Assembly (NCBI GenBank): GCA_009911175.1
Contig: QXWX01000046.1
Span: 1-52,881, forward strand
Length of the DNA: 52,881 nt
Direction: 5' to 3'
Source of the DNA: Lachnospiraceae bacterium
Lineage (GTDB): Bacteria; Bacillota_A; Clostridia; Lachnospirales; Lachnospiraceae
Under the pieces are notes generated by a model. It was not told where the DNA came from, did not search any database, and saw nothing but the letters and a program-made list of their open reading frames with translations. The position numbers were made by a program, and so were the translations under genes. This document shows, piece by piece, positions 1 through 9,856 of this stretch (its first letter is position 1; every line of letters starts with the position of its first letter).

Positions 1-16
1 GAAATCATCAGATTCA

Positions 17-41
17 AAGCAGGTTTTCCCCTGCTTTTTTT
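17..41 (+). terminator. Terminator-like hairpin at the window edge
   Basis: A 7-bp stem (AAGCAGG at 17-23 with CCTGCTT at 30-36) is followed by a T run to 41. It sits directly before the oxidoreductase remnant, with no room for a promoter or ribosome site. This suggests the hairpin belonged to another transcription unit and was joined to the remnant by rearrangement. Confidence 0.5.
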
Positions 42-867
42 GTTCGATGAATCAGATGCTTTCCTTATTAATTATACAACAAATGATTACAGGAAATTGC
101 TTGAGGATGAGGATATTGATCTGATTGCGATTTCTACACAGCATAATAGTCACTGCAGATTTATTGTTGAGGCATTAAAGGCTGGAAAAAATGTATATTG
201 TGAAAAACCGCTATGTCTGAATCTGAATGAACTGGAGCAGATTGAAGCGGTATATGCAGAAAATAGCGGTGAGCTTTTCTGTGGACTGAACCGAAGGCAT
301 GCGCCATTGATCCAGGAGATTAAGAAAGAGCTTCAGACGTCAAAAATTCCTGCTGTGTATGACTATATAGCAAATGCAGGATATATTCCACCGGATCACT
401 GGACACAGGATGAGAGCAGAGGCGGAGGAAGGATTATCGGCGAAGCAGTACATTTTATAGATACGATTCAGTATCTGGATGGCAGTGAACTGGTAAATCT
501 AGGAGTCAGTTATGCTGCGAATCCGGCATACCCAAAGAAAGACAATGCGGTTATTACTCTCAGATTTGCATCCGGGGCGGTTGCGAATATTGTATATACT
601 TCTATGGGGAGTAAAAAATATCCGAAGGAACAGTTGCGGGTGTTCAGTAATGGGACTGTGTATGAGATGGATAATTATGTGGGATTGACGAAGTATGGGA
701 GCGGTAAGAAAAGAGAAGTGAAGCTGAAGCAGGATAAGGGAATTGGAAGTGAATATCGGCATATATTTGATGTACTGACTGGAAAGAAGGAGAATGGGAT
801 TATAGGAGATGCATTTGTGGGGCATAGATTATTGATTGAAACTTTTTTTTCCTTAGCGGATACTTGA
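40..867 (+). pseudogene. Gfo/Idh/MocA-family oxidoreductase, N-terminally truncated
   Basis: The protein matches NAD(P)-dependent sugar dehydrogenases of the Gfo/Idh/MocA family. It keeps the end of the Rossmann domain, including the TDYR and HNSH segments and the EKP motif (CEKPLCLN) at about residues 55-61 that binds cofactor and substrate. The C-terminal beta-sheet domain with the GEAVHFID motif is also present. The N-terminal glycine-rich nucleotide loop is missing. The only start is a TTG at 40 lying in the T run of a terminator-like hairpin, with no ribosome site. At the other end the last residues (LIETFFSLADT) run into the acyltransferase remnant. I read it as a gene fragment; similar full-length proteins make or modify nucleotide sugars in polysaccharide clusters. 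It could also simply be cut by the window edge, since the frame is open to base 1. Confidence 0.65.
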
Positions 868-1692
868 TTTGGTTTTCTATAAAAAAAACAAATAATCCGA
901 AGGTGTACTTTAAAAAGAGATTTCTTCGTATATATCCCGAACTTTGGGGGGGGGGGCATAATTGTTGAGATTTTTACAATTATTATTTTTTACAGAGAGC
1001 ATATTCAGTGGCCCAAACTTGGATTATTTGCATTAGCCCAAGCTACAATTTTTCAATTTTGGACCCCAGAGTTTCTTAGAGGCTATGGTTGTGGGACACC
1101 AAACGGTTCCTTATGGACAATATGTGTCATAGTACAGTTTTATATAATTATATGGGTGGCTAGAAAGTTTTTTTGTAAACGAAAACTATTATTCTGGATA
1201 TTATCGACTACAATGCTTATGATAATTGGTGCTTGTACAGGATTTGTTGAAGGGAAAATTCCAGATATTTTGTATAAACTTTATTGCCAGACAGTTGTAC
1301 AGTATTTATGGATTTTTTTTCTTGGAGTTATAGTTGCAGAATATATAGATAATTTATTACCGTTACTTAAAAAATATTGTTGGGTATCTATACCGATTTT
1401 TATTGTATGGAATCTTTTGGAAATAGATATTTATTCTAGAAATTATCCCATTTTAATGACAATTGTATCATGTTTAGGATGCTTGGGATTTGCATACAAA
1501 TTTCCAAAAATAAATATAAAAACAGATATATCATATCCAATATATATTAGTCATATGATATTTGTCAATATAATGATATCAATTGGATGGATCGGAATAA
1601 AAGGATTTTTAGCATCTTTAGGCCTGACATTCATTTATTCTTATCTATCCACAATAATAAAGAAATCTTCTTCACAAAATAGTATACTTTAA
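843..1692 (+). pseudogene. Acyltransferase family 3 (OafA/WecH-like), broken at an 11-G tract
   Basis: From 843 a frame encodes the family hallmark FFLSGYLIW, then KKRFLRIYPELW, and reaches eleven consecutive G at 946-956. After the tract the same protein continues one frame over: GTPNGSLWTICVIVQFYIIIW and several membrane helices, ending at 1692. With ten G the two halves would read as one protein, so the tract is out of frame by one base. These proteins are multi-spanning membrane enzymes that O-acetylate surface sugars. The extreme N-terminus is missing because the frame emerges from the oxidoreductase remnant at a T8 run (843-850). The downstream half alone could start at GTG 1156 (178 aa), but without the catalytic N-terminal part. 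Phase variation is possible, though the missing N-terminus argues for a dead gene. Confidence 0.75.
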
Positions 1693-1803
1693 AAGGTATA
1701 ACATTTTTTGCTTTTAAGCCGTTTGACGAAATTATGCAAAAAATTGTTTGTCAACAGGCAACTACATAGTATGACCGAAAAAAATGGATAAAAGGATTTA
1801 GAG

Positions 1804-2820
1804 ATGATACTCTTAGTTGGAACATTTCCTCCACCTATTGGAGGAGTAACAGTACATGTTAAACGTCTGCTTACTTTGCTTTCTAATAATAGAAAAGATG
1901 TTACATTTTTTGATATTAGGGATTTCGCGGGTAATAAAAAGAATAATGTTAAAATCTATATTACTACAATAAATAGATTAAGAAAAGAGTCAAATAATGC
2001 GATTATACACTATCAACTAAACAACTGGTTAGAATTATTTGTTATATGTATTTTGTGTCACAAAAGTTATAAAATATATACCACAGTCCATAGCTTTAGA
2101 TGGAATGAGTATAATTTAATAGTGAAGATGGCATTTAGGTTATGTGAAAAAGCATCAAAAATACAGTATGTTGCTCCATCACAATCAATAAAAGAAGAAT
2201 TAGTATATAGAGGAGTTAAAACAAAAAAAATAAATATCATATCTACTTATCTGCCTCCTGCTAAAGAAGAATATAAAGAACGAGTGCCAAAAGAAATTAT
2301 GTCCTTTTTAAAAAGGACAAATAATATAATAGTTTTAGCGAATGCATCTAAACTATATAAAGATAAGTCCGGAATAGATGTTTATGGAATGGATATGTGT
2401 ATTGAAGCTTGTTACAGACTTAAGACGCATTCTTTCATATTTTGTGTACCCCAATACGACACTAAATATATGCTGGAATGTAAAAAAAGTATTAGAAAGT
2501 ATGATTTGCAGGACAGATTTTATATATACACAGGTCTAACTAATCTTGTTCCAATTTTAAAATCGGTAGATTGTTTTGTTAGACCTACATCAACAGATAG
2601 TTACGGAATATCTGTAGCGGAAGCTATTAATGTCGGTGTACCAAGTATAGCGTCTGACGTATGTGAGAGGGAGGAAGGGACCATTATATTTAAATCGCGT
2701 GATATTGATGATTTCTGTAAAAAGCTTCAGAAAATAAAAAAGAATAATAAGGTTAAAACTAATTCTAGAAATTATTATTTAAAATACCAGGAGATGTATC
2801 AAAATATCACGAAAATATAA
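1804..2820 (+). CDS. Glycosyltransferase, GT4-like (GT-B fold)
   Basis: A 338-aa cytoplasmic or membrane-associated sugar transferase. The N-terminus (LLVGTFPPPIGGVTVHVKRL) is the glycine-rich acceptor-side loop typical of GT4 enzymes. The C-terminal half carries the nucleotide-sugar site: RPTSTDSYGISVAEAINVG at about residues 260-278, with the conserved glutamate before AINVGVP. The start at 1804 follows an AAGGATTTAGAG ribosome site. It begins the run of intact polysaccharide genes, which are strongly AT-rich and closely spaced. The donor and acceptor sugars cannot be told from the sequence. Its role is inferred to be one step of repeat-unit assembly on the lipid carrier. Confidence 0.8.
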   Translation: MILLVGTFPPPIGGVTVHVKRLLTLLSNNRKDVTFFDIRDFAGNKKNNVKIYITTINRLRKESNNAIIHYQLNNWLELFVICILCHKSYKIYTTVHSFRWNEYNLIVKMAFRLCEKASKIQYVAPSQSIKEELVYRGVKTKKINIISTYLPPAKEEYKERVPKEIMSFLKRTNNIIVLANASKLYKDKSGIDVYGMDMCIEACYRLKTHSFIFCVPQYDTKYMLECKKSIRKYDLQDRFYIYTGLTNLVPILKSVDCFVRPTSTDSYGISVAEAINVGVPSIASDVCEREEGTIIFKSRDIDDFCKKLQKIKKNNKVKTNSRNYYLKYQEMYQNITKI

Positions 2821-2854
2821 TTGCGTATTAGTTTGTTATAGTGTGGAGGGAAAT

Positions 2855-3988
2855 ATGCATATAATTGTGATTAGGGTTGGGATCATTACACATCCAATGA
2901 CACAAAGCATAATTCGGATGTTGCTTGACTATAAAGTAAAAGTTTCAGTAGTCACTACAAAAAATCAAATTGACTTGAATAAACATTTTAATAAAAAAGT
3001 TGATATTCATGAATTAAAAGTAGACTATACAAAACCTGCTAATATTTTTATGAAATTTTTTCGTTTATTATATATTAGAAAACAGATGTGGAAAGAAATA
3101 GATTCTATATATTGTGAAGATAGCGTATTATGGGTTGGTCATAATATAACTATTAAACATTTAGGAAATAAACTGCTAAAATATCGTTATATTTTGCATC
3201 TAAATGAATTGAATGAAAATATAGCGTATTGGCCTAAGTTCCCTGTTTTTAAATTAAATGCAAATAAAATTGGAAATACAGCACTTGCTGTTATTGTGCC
3301 GGAATATAATAGAGCGCATATTGTAAAGGCATTATGGAATTTAAAAAAATTACCTTATATTATGCCTAATAAACCCTATTTATATGAGATGCCCGCCAGA
3401 TACAGTCAAATCAATCATTCGGAAGATGCAAAAAAAATAATAAAAAAGTTAAAAGGAAAAAAGATTATTATATATCAGGGGGCTATTTCAGCAGAACGCA
3501 GATTAGATATATTTGTAAAAGCGGTAGGGGAGCTAGGAAGTGACTATGCATTTTTGATAATGTCAAATAATATCAATAATTTATCATTTAAACTTCCAGA
3601 CAACTGTTATTGCATTGAATATATTAACGCACCTTATCATTTAGAAGTGACAAGTCATGCATATATCGGGGTATTGTCTTATATACCAGAAAAGACAAGT
3701 AATTCAATTCTAAATTCATTATACTGTGCTCCAAATAAAATATTCGAATATTCCATGTTTGGTATTCCAATGATTGGCAATGATATTCCTGGATTAAATA
3801 TGTTGTTTAAAACAGAAAAGTGTGGAGAATGTATTTTAAATGAAATGACTGAGGAAGTAAAAAAAGCAATAAAAAAAATAGAGGAAAACTATAGTGATTA
3901 TAGTAAAAATTCTAAGTTGTTTTATAATTCAGTTGATAATTATGAGAAAATGAAAAAGATTATAGAAGATGTAAAGAAAAACTATTGA
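2855..3988 (+). CDS. Glycosyltransferase-like protein (GT-B fold)
   Basis: A 377-aa protein with GT-B features: an N-terminal domain that begins with short hydrophobic strands (IIVIRVGIITHP) and a C-terminal domain with a strand-loop at IIIYQGAISAERRLDIFVKAV (about residues 206-226), followed by FEYSMFGIPMIGNDIPG, which resembles the donor-binding segment of GT4-type enzymes. I chose ATG 2855 because GGAGGG at 2845-2850 lies five bases upstream. A GTG at 2843 in the same frame would place the ribosome site inside the gene. It lies 34 bases after the preceding transferase and 41 before the WecF-like gene, so probably in one operon. Substrates are unknown. Confidence 0.72.
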   Translation: MHIIVIRVGIITHPMTQSIIRMLLDYKVKVSVVTTKNQIDLNKHFNKKVDIHELKVDYTKPANIFMKFFRLLYIRKQMWKEIDSIYCEDSVLWVGHNITIKHLGNKLLKYRYILHLNELNENIAYWPKFPVFKLNANKIGNTALAVIVPEYNRAHIVKALWNLKKLPYIMPNKPYLYEMPARYSQINHSEDAKKIIKKLKGKKIIIYQGAISAERRLDIFVKAVGELGSDYAFLIMSNNINNLSFKLPDNCYCIEYINAPYHLEVTSHAYIGVLSYIPEKTSNSILNSLYCAPNKIFEYSMFGIPMIGNDIPGLNMLFKTEKCGECILNEMTEEVKKAIKKIEENYSDYSKNSKLFYNSVDNYEKMKKIIEDVKKNY

Positions 3989-4029
3989 GACTGTTTTCAG
4001 TTTTGTTTAAGTTGGGAGAATTGAAATAG

Positions 4030-5121
4030 ATGAATATATTACATGTTTTTTCTTTTGGAAATCAACAATATACAGACGCTATGATAAAATTTCAAAGTAA
4101 ATATTTTAATGACATTAATCATAAGTTTATATTTACTGGAAATAAAGAGAGTGCATCGGATTATATAAAAAGTAGAGAAGACATAAATTATATACCACTT
4201 AATAGAACTCTATACAAAAATATAAAGAAAATATCAAAAAAATATGATTTTATTATAATGCATTCGTTAATACAAGAGCACATTTTTGCTTTGAAAACCC
4301 TATTTTCTGCTGCTTTAAGAAGTAAGCTTATATGGATAGTGTGGGGAAAAGACTTATATTCTTGGAAGAAATTATATACAAAAAATATATTTGTAAATAT
4401 ACAAAGATTGATTTTCAATAGTTTAGGAAAGTATTATCGATCACATTTAAAACTTGTTGTGAGTGATGAATGCGATAAAGAGTATTATAGTTCTGAATTT
4501 GGAGTTTATCAAAAACAAATGTTTTTCAGTGCACTTAATCCATTGGGATATGATACCGAATTAATTGACTCACTAAAACCAAATGTTTTTGACGAAAATT
4601 TGCGTATAATGATTGGGCATAGTACAGCTCCAGAGTTAAATCATATAGAGACAATTAATAATCTAAAAAAAATTAATTTACCCACAAATACCAAGTATAT
4701 ATTTCCACTCTGTTATGGATATAAAGAAATAGGAGATGAAGTTTCAGAGTATGCAATACAAGTTTTTGGAAAAAATGCAGAGATATATCGTGACAAAATG
4801 TCTATTGAAAATTATATAAAACTATTGTGGAGCGTAGATTGTGCGATATTTCATACAAATAGACAGATAGGATTAGGAAATATTTATATGTTAATGTATA
4901 TGGGAAAAAAAGTTTTTTTCCCGAAAAACTCTGTATTAGATATTTATTTTAAAAAAAGAGGAATTACTACTTTCAATAGTAATAATTTAGATACCCATTT
5001 ATTTTCAAAAAAGAATGTATATACAGAAAGAGAAAGCATGTTTATTAATGATATTATTTCAATAGATTCGTATTATAAAAATTGGACTAATATATATATG
5101 TTTTTAAATACAAAAAAATAG
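4030..5121 (+). CDS. wecF: WecF-like TDP-Fuc4NAc:lipid-linked acceptor transferase (GT56)
   Basis: A 363-aa protein resembling glycosyltransferase family 56, whose founder WecF transfers 4-acetamido-4,6-dideoxy-D-galactose (Fuc4NAc) to lipid II of enterobacterial common antigen. Family-like features are the N-terminus MNILHVFSFGN, WIVWGKDLY at about residue 103, and the segment IGHSTAPELNHIE at about residue 194, matching the family's phosphate-site loop before an NHIE motif. The assignment is strengthened by the next gene being a WecE-like aminotransferase, which makes the precursor of the donor sugar. Identity to WecF is by recalled family pattern and is likely distant. The acceptor may differ from that of enterobacteria. 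The protein is expected at the inner face of the membrane. Confidence 0.65.
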   Translation: MNILHVFSFGNQQYTDAMIKFQSKYFNDINHKFIFTGNKESASDYIKSREDINYIPLNRTLYKNIKKISKKYDFIIMHSLIQEHIFALKTLFSAALRSKLIWIVWGKDLYSWKKLYTKNIFVNIQRLIFNSLGKYYRSHLKLVVSDECDKEYYSSEFGVYQKQMFFSALNPLGYDTELIDSLKPNVFDENLRIMIGHSTAPELNHIETINNLKKINLPTNTKYIFPLCYGYKEIGDEVSEYAIQVFGKNAEIYRDKMSIENYIKLLWSVDCAIFHTNRQIGLGNIYMLMYMGKKVFFPKNSVLDIYFKKRGITTFNSNNLDTHLFSKKNVYTERESMFINDIISIDSYYKNWTNIYMFLNTKK

Positions 5122-5148
5122 GAATATTAATGAAAGGAAATATACAAA

Positions 5149-6297
5149 GTGATTCATTTCAATATACCTCCATTTGTCGGGACAGAAAATAAATATATAG
5201 AAGATGCTATTAAAAACCATAAAATATGTGGTGATGGTAAATATACAAAAATGTGTAATCACTGGTTTGAGGAAAAATTTGATGCTCAAAAAGTGCTACT
5301 TACAACAAGTGGAACAACAGCTTTAGATATGGCAATGCTTCTATGTGATCTAAAGCAAGGAGATGAAGTTATTTTACCATCATATACGTTTTCAAGTACG
5401 GCGACCGCTGCTGTTTTAGCAGGTGCAAAATTAGTATTTGTTGATATTAGGCCTGATACAATGAATATAGATGAAAATAAATTGGAAAGCGCTATTACAG
5501 ATAAATCAAAAGCAATCATTGTAATGCATTATGCAGGTGTTTCTTGTGAAATGAATAAGATTATGGAAATAGCACATAAGTATAATTTACTTGTTATTGA
5601 AGATGCAGCACAAGGTGTAATGAGTACTTATTGTGACCGATATCTAGGTACTATAGGAGATTTTGGATGTTTCTCATTCCATGAAACTAAGAATTTTACT
5701 ATGGGTGAAGGTGGGGCATTAGTTATAAATAACGAAAAATATAATGAAAGAGCAGAAATTTTAAGAGAAAAAGGGACTAATCGTGCAAAATTTTTTCGTG
5801 GTCAGGTTGATAAATATACGTGGGTAGATTTTGGAGACAGTTATTTACCCTCTGAATTGAATGCGGCATATTTGTGGGCACAATTAGAAGAAGCTAATAT
5901 GATAACAAATAATAGATTGGACACCTGGCTAAAATATAATGATATACTTAAGCCTTATGTATCAGAAGAATTAATTGATATACAGACTATACCAAAAGAA
6001 TGTGTTCATAATGCTCATATGTATTATATTAAACTTAGTAACATTGAAGAAAGAACAAAATTTATTGACTATATGAAAAGGAATGATATACTTTCAGTTT
6101 TTCATTACGTTCCATTACATTCTTCACCTGCAGGATTAAAATATGGAAGATTTTCAGGAAAAGACGTGTATACAACTAAAGAAAGTGAAAGATTGGTAAG
6201 ACTTCCTTTATACTATAATATTGATGAAAAAGATTTTAATAAAATAAGTAATAAAATCATAAGATATTTTGAAAAGTATGAAAAAAATATTTATTAA
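5149..6297 (+). CDS. wecE: dTDP-4-amino-4,6-dideoxygalactose transaminase (WecE/RffA-like)
   Basis: A 382-aa PLP enzyme of the DegT/DnrJ/EryC1/StrS family that aminates a TDP-4-keto-6-deoxyglucose, giving TDP-Fuc4N. The match to WecE is unusually close along the whole length: the N-terminal FNIPPFVGTE, EVILPSYTFSSTA, VIEDAAQGVMST, the PLP-lysine segment CFSFHETKN with Lys181, FRGQVDKYTW, and the tail YTTKESERLVRLPLYYN. Translation starts at GTG 5149 with AAAGGA upstream. It lies 27 bases after the WecF-like gene and its end overlaps the flippase start. No WecD N-acetyltransferase and no rmlA/rmlB-type genes for the TDP-sugar precursor lie in the window, so these must be elsewhere or absent. 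Confidence 0.9.
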   Translation: MIHFNIPPFVGTENKYIEDAIKNHKICGDGKYTKMCNHWFEEKFDAQKVLLTTSGTTALDMAMLLCDLKQGDEVILPSYTFSSTATAAVLAGAKLVFVDIRPDTMNIDENKLESAITDKSKAIIVMHYAGVSCEMNKIMEIAHKYNLLVIEDAAQGVMSTYCDRYLGTIGDFGCFSFHETKNFTMGEGGALVINNEKYNERAEILREKGTNRAKFFRGQVDKYTWVDFGDSYLPSELNAAYLWAQLEEANMITNNRLDTWLKYNDILKPYVSEELIDIQTIPKECVHNAHMYYIKLSNIEERTKFIDYMKRNDILSVFHYVPLHSSPAGLKYGRFSGKDVYTTKESERLVRLPLYYNIDEKDFNKISNKIIRYFEKYEKNIY

Positions 6298-7552
6298 AAT
6301 TGAACAAATTACAATTCACTTGGCAAAAAAAGGTTTTTTACATATATTTTTTTCGAGTATAGTTTGTAAATTGATTTCTTTTTTTAGTGGACTCATAATT
6401 GTACGACTTTTAAATAAAAGCGAATTCGGAGTGTTTTCTTATGCACAGAATATTTACAACTTTGTATTCGTTTTTAATGGTTTGGGGTTGACACAATCTG
6501 TTTTGCAAATTATATCAGAAGGAGGAAGTGAAGGAAAGAAGGTAAAAGTATTTAACTATTGTGGAAGTATTGGAACATGTATAAGTTTTTTATTGACAAT
6601 AATCATTGTTTTTATAGGTGTTTTTGTGAAATTGCCTATCAAAGGGGCAAATACAATACTTTTATCTATGAGTTTGATTCCAGTGTTGGAATTTATATAT
6701 GAAATAAAACAAATGAAAATTCGCGCTGAAAAGAACAATAAAGAATATGCATTTAACAATATATGTTATTCTATTATAACAATAATAATTACAACCGCAC
6801 TATCATATAAATTCCAACTATTAGGGAGAGTTGTTGCACTTTATCTATCGTTATTATTTATCATAGTTGTTCAAAAGTATCATTCAAAAATCTGTATTAA
6901 TCCAAGATTTAAGATAAGTAAAAGCGAAAGAACAGATATATTTAAAATTGGAATAATTTCAATGATTAATAATGGTCTTTCTAGTTTGCTATATTTAATT
7001 GATATTTTTACTATAGGAGCATTGTTAAAAAGCGATATGGCTGTTGCAACCTATAAAGTGGCAACAGTAATTCCAACTGCATTAATGTTTATACCTACAT
7101 CTATAGTTATATTCATTTATCCTTATTTTTGCGAACATAAAGATGATACAAAATGGCTTTTGGATAAATTCAAAGCTGTTATTTTTTTATTGGGAATATT
7201 TAATGTTTTAATAGGTCTTTTGCTGAACATATGTGCGCCGTTTATAATTGAGATTTTTTTTGGTGAACAATACATGGATGGACTTATTCCTTTTAGAATT
7301 CTGATTTTAAACTATGTCATTTCTGGAACTTTTAGAATTATTACCGGAAATCTATTGATTACTCAAAGAAAATTATTTGTTAATACAATCAGTTCAGTTA
7401 TATCGGCCCCGTTGAATATGATTTTTAATTATGTATTAATCAACAAATATGGATTAGTTGGTGCATCGATAGCCACTTTAAGTATTGTAATTATAGAATG
7501 TATGTTTTGCACGATAATGCTTATTATATCTTTTAAAAAGAAAAATAGTTAG
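6278..7552 (+). CDS. Polysaccharide flippase (Wzx/MATE-like)
   Basis: A 424-aa polytopic membrane protein of the polysaccharide-transporter branch of the MOP superfamily. It has about twelve hydrophobic segments and the usual N-terminal pattern (SSIVCKLISFFSGLIIVRLLNKSEFGVFSYAQ). Such proteins flip the undecaprenyl-linked repeat unit across the membrane for polymerisation outside. I prefer ATG 6278, which overlaps wecE by 20 bases, over the TTG at 6269; neither has a strong ribosome site, so translation may be coupled to wecE. The order aminotransferase then flippase is the same as in the enterobacterial common antigen cluster (wecE-wzxE). The substrate is inferred from neighbours. Confidence 0.85.
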   Translation: MKKIFIKIEQITIHLAKKGFLHIFFSSIVCKLISFFSGLIIVRLLNKSEFGVFSYAQNIYNFVFVFNGLGLTQSVLQIISEGGSEGKKVKVFNYCGSIGTCISFLLTIIIVFIGVFVKLPIKGANTILLSMSLIPVLEFIYEIKQMKIRAEKNNKEYAFNNICYSIITIIITTALSYKFQLLGRVVALYLSLLFIIVVQKYHSKICINPRFKISKSERTDIFKIGIISMINNGLSSLLYLIDIFTIGALLKSDMAVATYKVATVIPTALMFIPTSIVIFIYPYFCEHKDDTKWLLDKFKAVIFLLGIFNVLIGLLLNICAPFIIEIFFGEQYMDGLIPFRILILNYVISGTFRIITGNLLITQRKLFVNTISSVISAPLNMIFNYVLINKYGLVGASIATLSIVIIECMFCTIMLIISFKKKNS

Positions 7553-7568
7553 GATTAAGGAGGATAAT

Positions 7569-8345
7569 ATGTCTACAAATTTTTGGACAAAAAGAGTAGT
7601 TGATTTTGGTCATACAGGATGGGCTGATGAAGCAATCTATGCATTTGATCAACCAATTAGAATTGAAATAGTAGATTATTTAGTAAAAAGATTTAGTAAA
7701 GGTGGAGTTTTGCTGGATTTTGGTTGTGGAAATGGGGAGTTTTCAAATCATGAAAAGAAGAGATTTAATAAAATTGTTTTGTATGACACATGTAAAGAAG
7801 TTTTAGCTATTGCTTCTCAACTGAATAGTGGAGCGAAATGTATTTCAAATTTTAATAATTTGCTTGAAGAAAAAGAGAAATTTAATACTATTCTATCAAT
7901 TACTGTTCTGCAACATATACTGGAAGACACAGAATTAGATCGAGTTATTAGTTTTATGTCAAAAAAGTTGGCTGATGGTGGATGCATAATTGTTATGGAA
8001 CAATTTCATAGTAGAAAATCTGAATATATAAGATCTTGGAATGTAGAAGATCTACAGAACATTTTTCAAAAACATGGATTAAAGTGTGTTTGTTCATACA
8101 ATTTTTACGAGAATGGAATTTATAAGGATCCAATATTTAAGAAATATTATAGTAGATTAGATATTTATATATTTTCACATTTATATAAAAGGATACCCCA
8201 ATTTAGAAAAATATTTAGAAGAATATTAAATTTTAGCGCAAAAAAGGGGAAATACTCTTCTGATATAAAAAGGTTTCTTTTTATGTTTGATAATAGAGAG
8301 GGAGATAAATTTTTGGTTTTTCAAAAAATGAAAACGGAAGAATAG
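7569..8345 (+). CDS. Class I SAM-dependent methyltransferase
   Basis: A 258-aa protein with the SAM-binding motif LLDFGCGNG at residues 48-56, an acidic strand end (VLYDTC) and a post-motif VLQHILEDTELD loop typical of small-molecule or sugar methyltransferases. The start at 7569 follows AAGGAGG. It sits 16 bases after the flippase inside the polysaccharide operon, so methylation of a sugar residue or of the chain end is the likely job. The C-terminal third is basic and contains no recognisable domain. The acceptor cannot be read from the sequence. Confidence 0.75.
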   Translation: MSTNFWTKRVVDFGHTGWADEAIYAFDQPIRIEIVDYLVKRFSKGGVLLDFGCGNGEFSNHEKKRFNKIVLYDTCKEVLAIASQLNSGAKCISNFNNLLEEKEKFNTILSITVLQHILEDTELDRVISFMSKKLADGGCIIVMEQFHSRKSEYIRSWNVEDLQNIFQKHGLKCVCSYNFYENGIYKDPIFKKYYSRLDIYIFSHLYKRIPQFRKIFRRILNFSAKKGKYSSDIKRFLFMFDNREGDKFLVFQKMKTEE

Positions 8346-8376
8346 TGCTATTACGATACTCTAAGGGAGATTTAGG

Positions 8377-9807
8377 ATGAGGGCATTACAGTTAAAAAGA
8401 GAATATCAAATGAGAAATGATGTTGTCATGCTGAGGACAAAAAAAAGTACATATTCAATGATGCTTATATATATTATAGGAATTTTAGTTTTAAGTTCAA
8501 TTTTATCAATTGTATATTCTTCAATTTCTATTCTCATTTTTGAAATTTTGGGTTTGGCATTAGTGCTATTATTTCAAAAACAAGATGACGTAGTAGTGAC
8601 TCGTGCGATAATACTAATTAAATGTATTTCTTATATATTTATTTTCCTTGTATTTTATGGAAATATACAAGAGTATGGTGCTCCTTATTATCATGGCGGA
8701 TCCGATGATCTGGATTTTGAAATATACACCATGGAGTTTATCAAAAATAATTATATATGGCCTTGGGAATATAAAGGAATTCATAATGCAAAAGGTATGC
8801 TTTCTCTGTTTGCCTCATTAATTAGAATTTCAAACATTTTTGAGACTTATCATACATTAGCATTTCGGCTTCTAAACATGGATATACTAATATGTATATC
8901 CATTATTCTTTATAAAATTTGCCGACGAGATCTCAGGATGTCAAAGAAAGTTTCATTAATATGTATGCTTACGATGGGATTACTGCCTAATAGTTTGTTT
9001 TTAACATCATTTGTGTTTCGGGATACTATTTGTTGTTTCTTAATCATTACTTTTTTTTCATTTTCTTTAGATTTTATAAAAAAGGAAGATTCAGAAACTA
9101 TATTTACGAAGAAAAGGTTTGTTGCACTATTTATGATGCTATTTATTTCCTTTTGTGGATATTGGATACGAAAAGAATTATTTTATTTAAATATACTAAT
9201 ATTTATCGTGTCTCTTATAGGAAATAGAAAGATAGGAGTAAAAGAGGTTTTAATTAGTTTTTGCATTGTAATTATGCTTTTATTTGTCTTTTATAGAATT
9301 GGAATACTAGATTTTTTCCTCAACAAAATGGAACGGTATAGAATATATCATACAAAGCTGATAAATGAAAATGGTAGTAATTATCTATATAGGATGATTT
9401 TTTTGACGCCACTCTTGCCTTTTGGAATAATATATAGAATTTTATTTGGTTTAGTAAGTCCCTTGCCTACAGGTATACTTAAAATTCTGTCTTTCAATAG
9501 TGGGCTTAGTGTGTGTGATTTCCTAATTGCTTTAGGGTCATTATTTCAAATAATTATGCTTCCGTTTTTAGTTATTAGTTTTAAAAAGATTGATAAGTAT
9601 CATATTTTGTTTCTGTTAATTTTTTTGCCAATTGTAATATCTACATTTACATTTAGACATTTTATATTATTATATCCATTTTTGTTCATACTGGTTTACC
9701 GTTCTTTTTTTTCAGTTTCTAGGGGGTATAAACAATTATATGTTATGATTGGTATTTGTGGTTTGTTTCTTATGGGAGTTATGTATATGATGTTTATTTT
9801 ACTATAA
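8377..9807 (+). CDS. Polytopic membrane protein, candidate Wzy polymerase or GT-C enzyme
   Basis: A 476-aa protein with roughly ten to twelve hydrophobic segments. A longer loop after the third or fourth helix has a paired-acid stretch (HGGSDDLDFE, about residues 106-115), as often seen in GT-C type glycosyltransferases, and a second loop has FRDTICC. Position next to a flippase, size and topology fit a Wzy-type polymerase; the cluster has no other candidate. No family motif is decisive, so this is inference from context. The start at 8377 follows GGGAG. An alternative is a polyprenyl-phosphate-sugar transferase acting on the outer face. Confidence 0.5.
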   Translation: MRALQLKREYQMRNDVVMLRTKKSTYSMMLIYIIGILVLSSILSIVYSSISILIFEILGLALVLLFQKQDDVVVTRAIILIKCISYIFIFLVFYGNIQEYGAPYYHGGSDDLDFEIYTMEFIKNNYIWPWEYKGIHNAKGMLSLFASLIRISNIFETYHTLAFRLLNMDILICISIILYKICRRDLRMSKKVSLICMLTMGLLPNSLFLTSFVFRDTICCFLIITFFSFSLDFIKKEDSETIFTKKRFVALFMMLFISFCGYWIRKELFYLNILIFIVSLIGNRKIGVKEVLISFCIVIMLLFVFYRIGILDFFLNKMERYRIYHTKLINENGSNYLYRMIFLTPLLPFGIIYRILFGLVSPLPTGILKILSFNSGLSVCDFLIALGSLFQIIMLPFLVISFKKIDKYHILFLLIFLPIVISTFTFRHFILLYPFLFILVYRSFFSVSRGYKQLYVMIGICGLFLMGVMYMMFILL

Positions 9808-9856
9808 TTGACAAGTAATAGATACAGCAATGTTTTGAAGAAAGTGGAGTGAAAAA

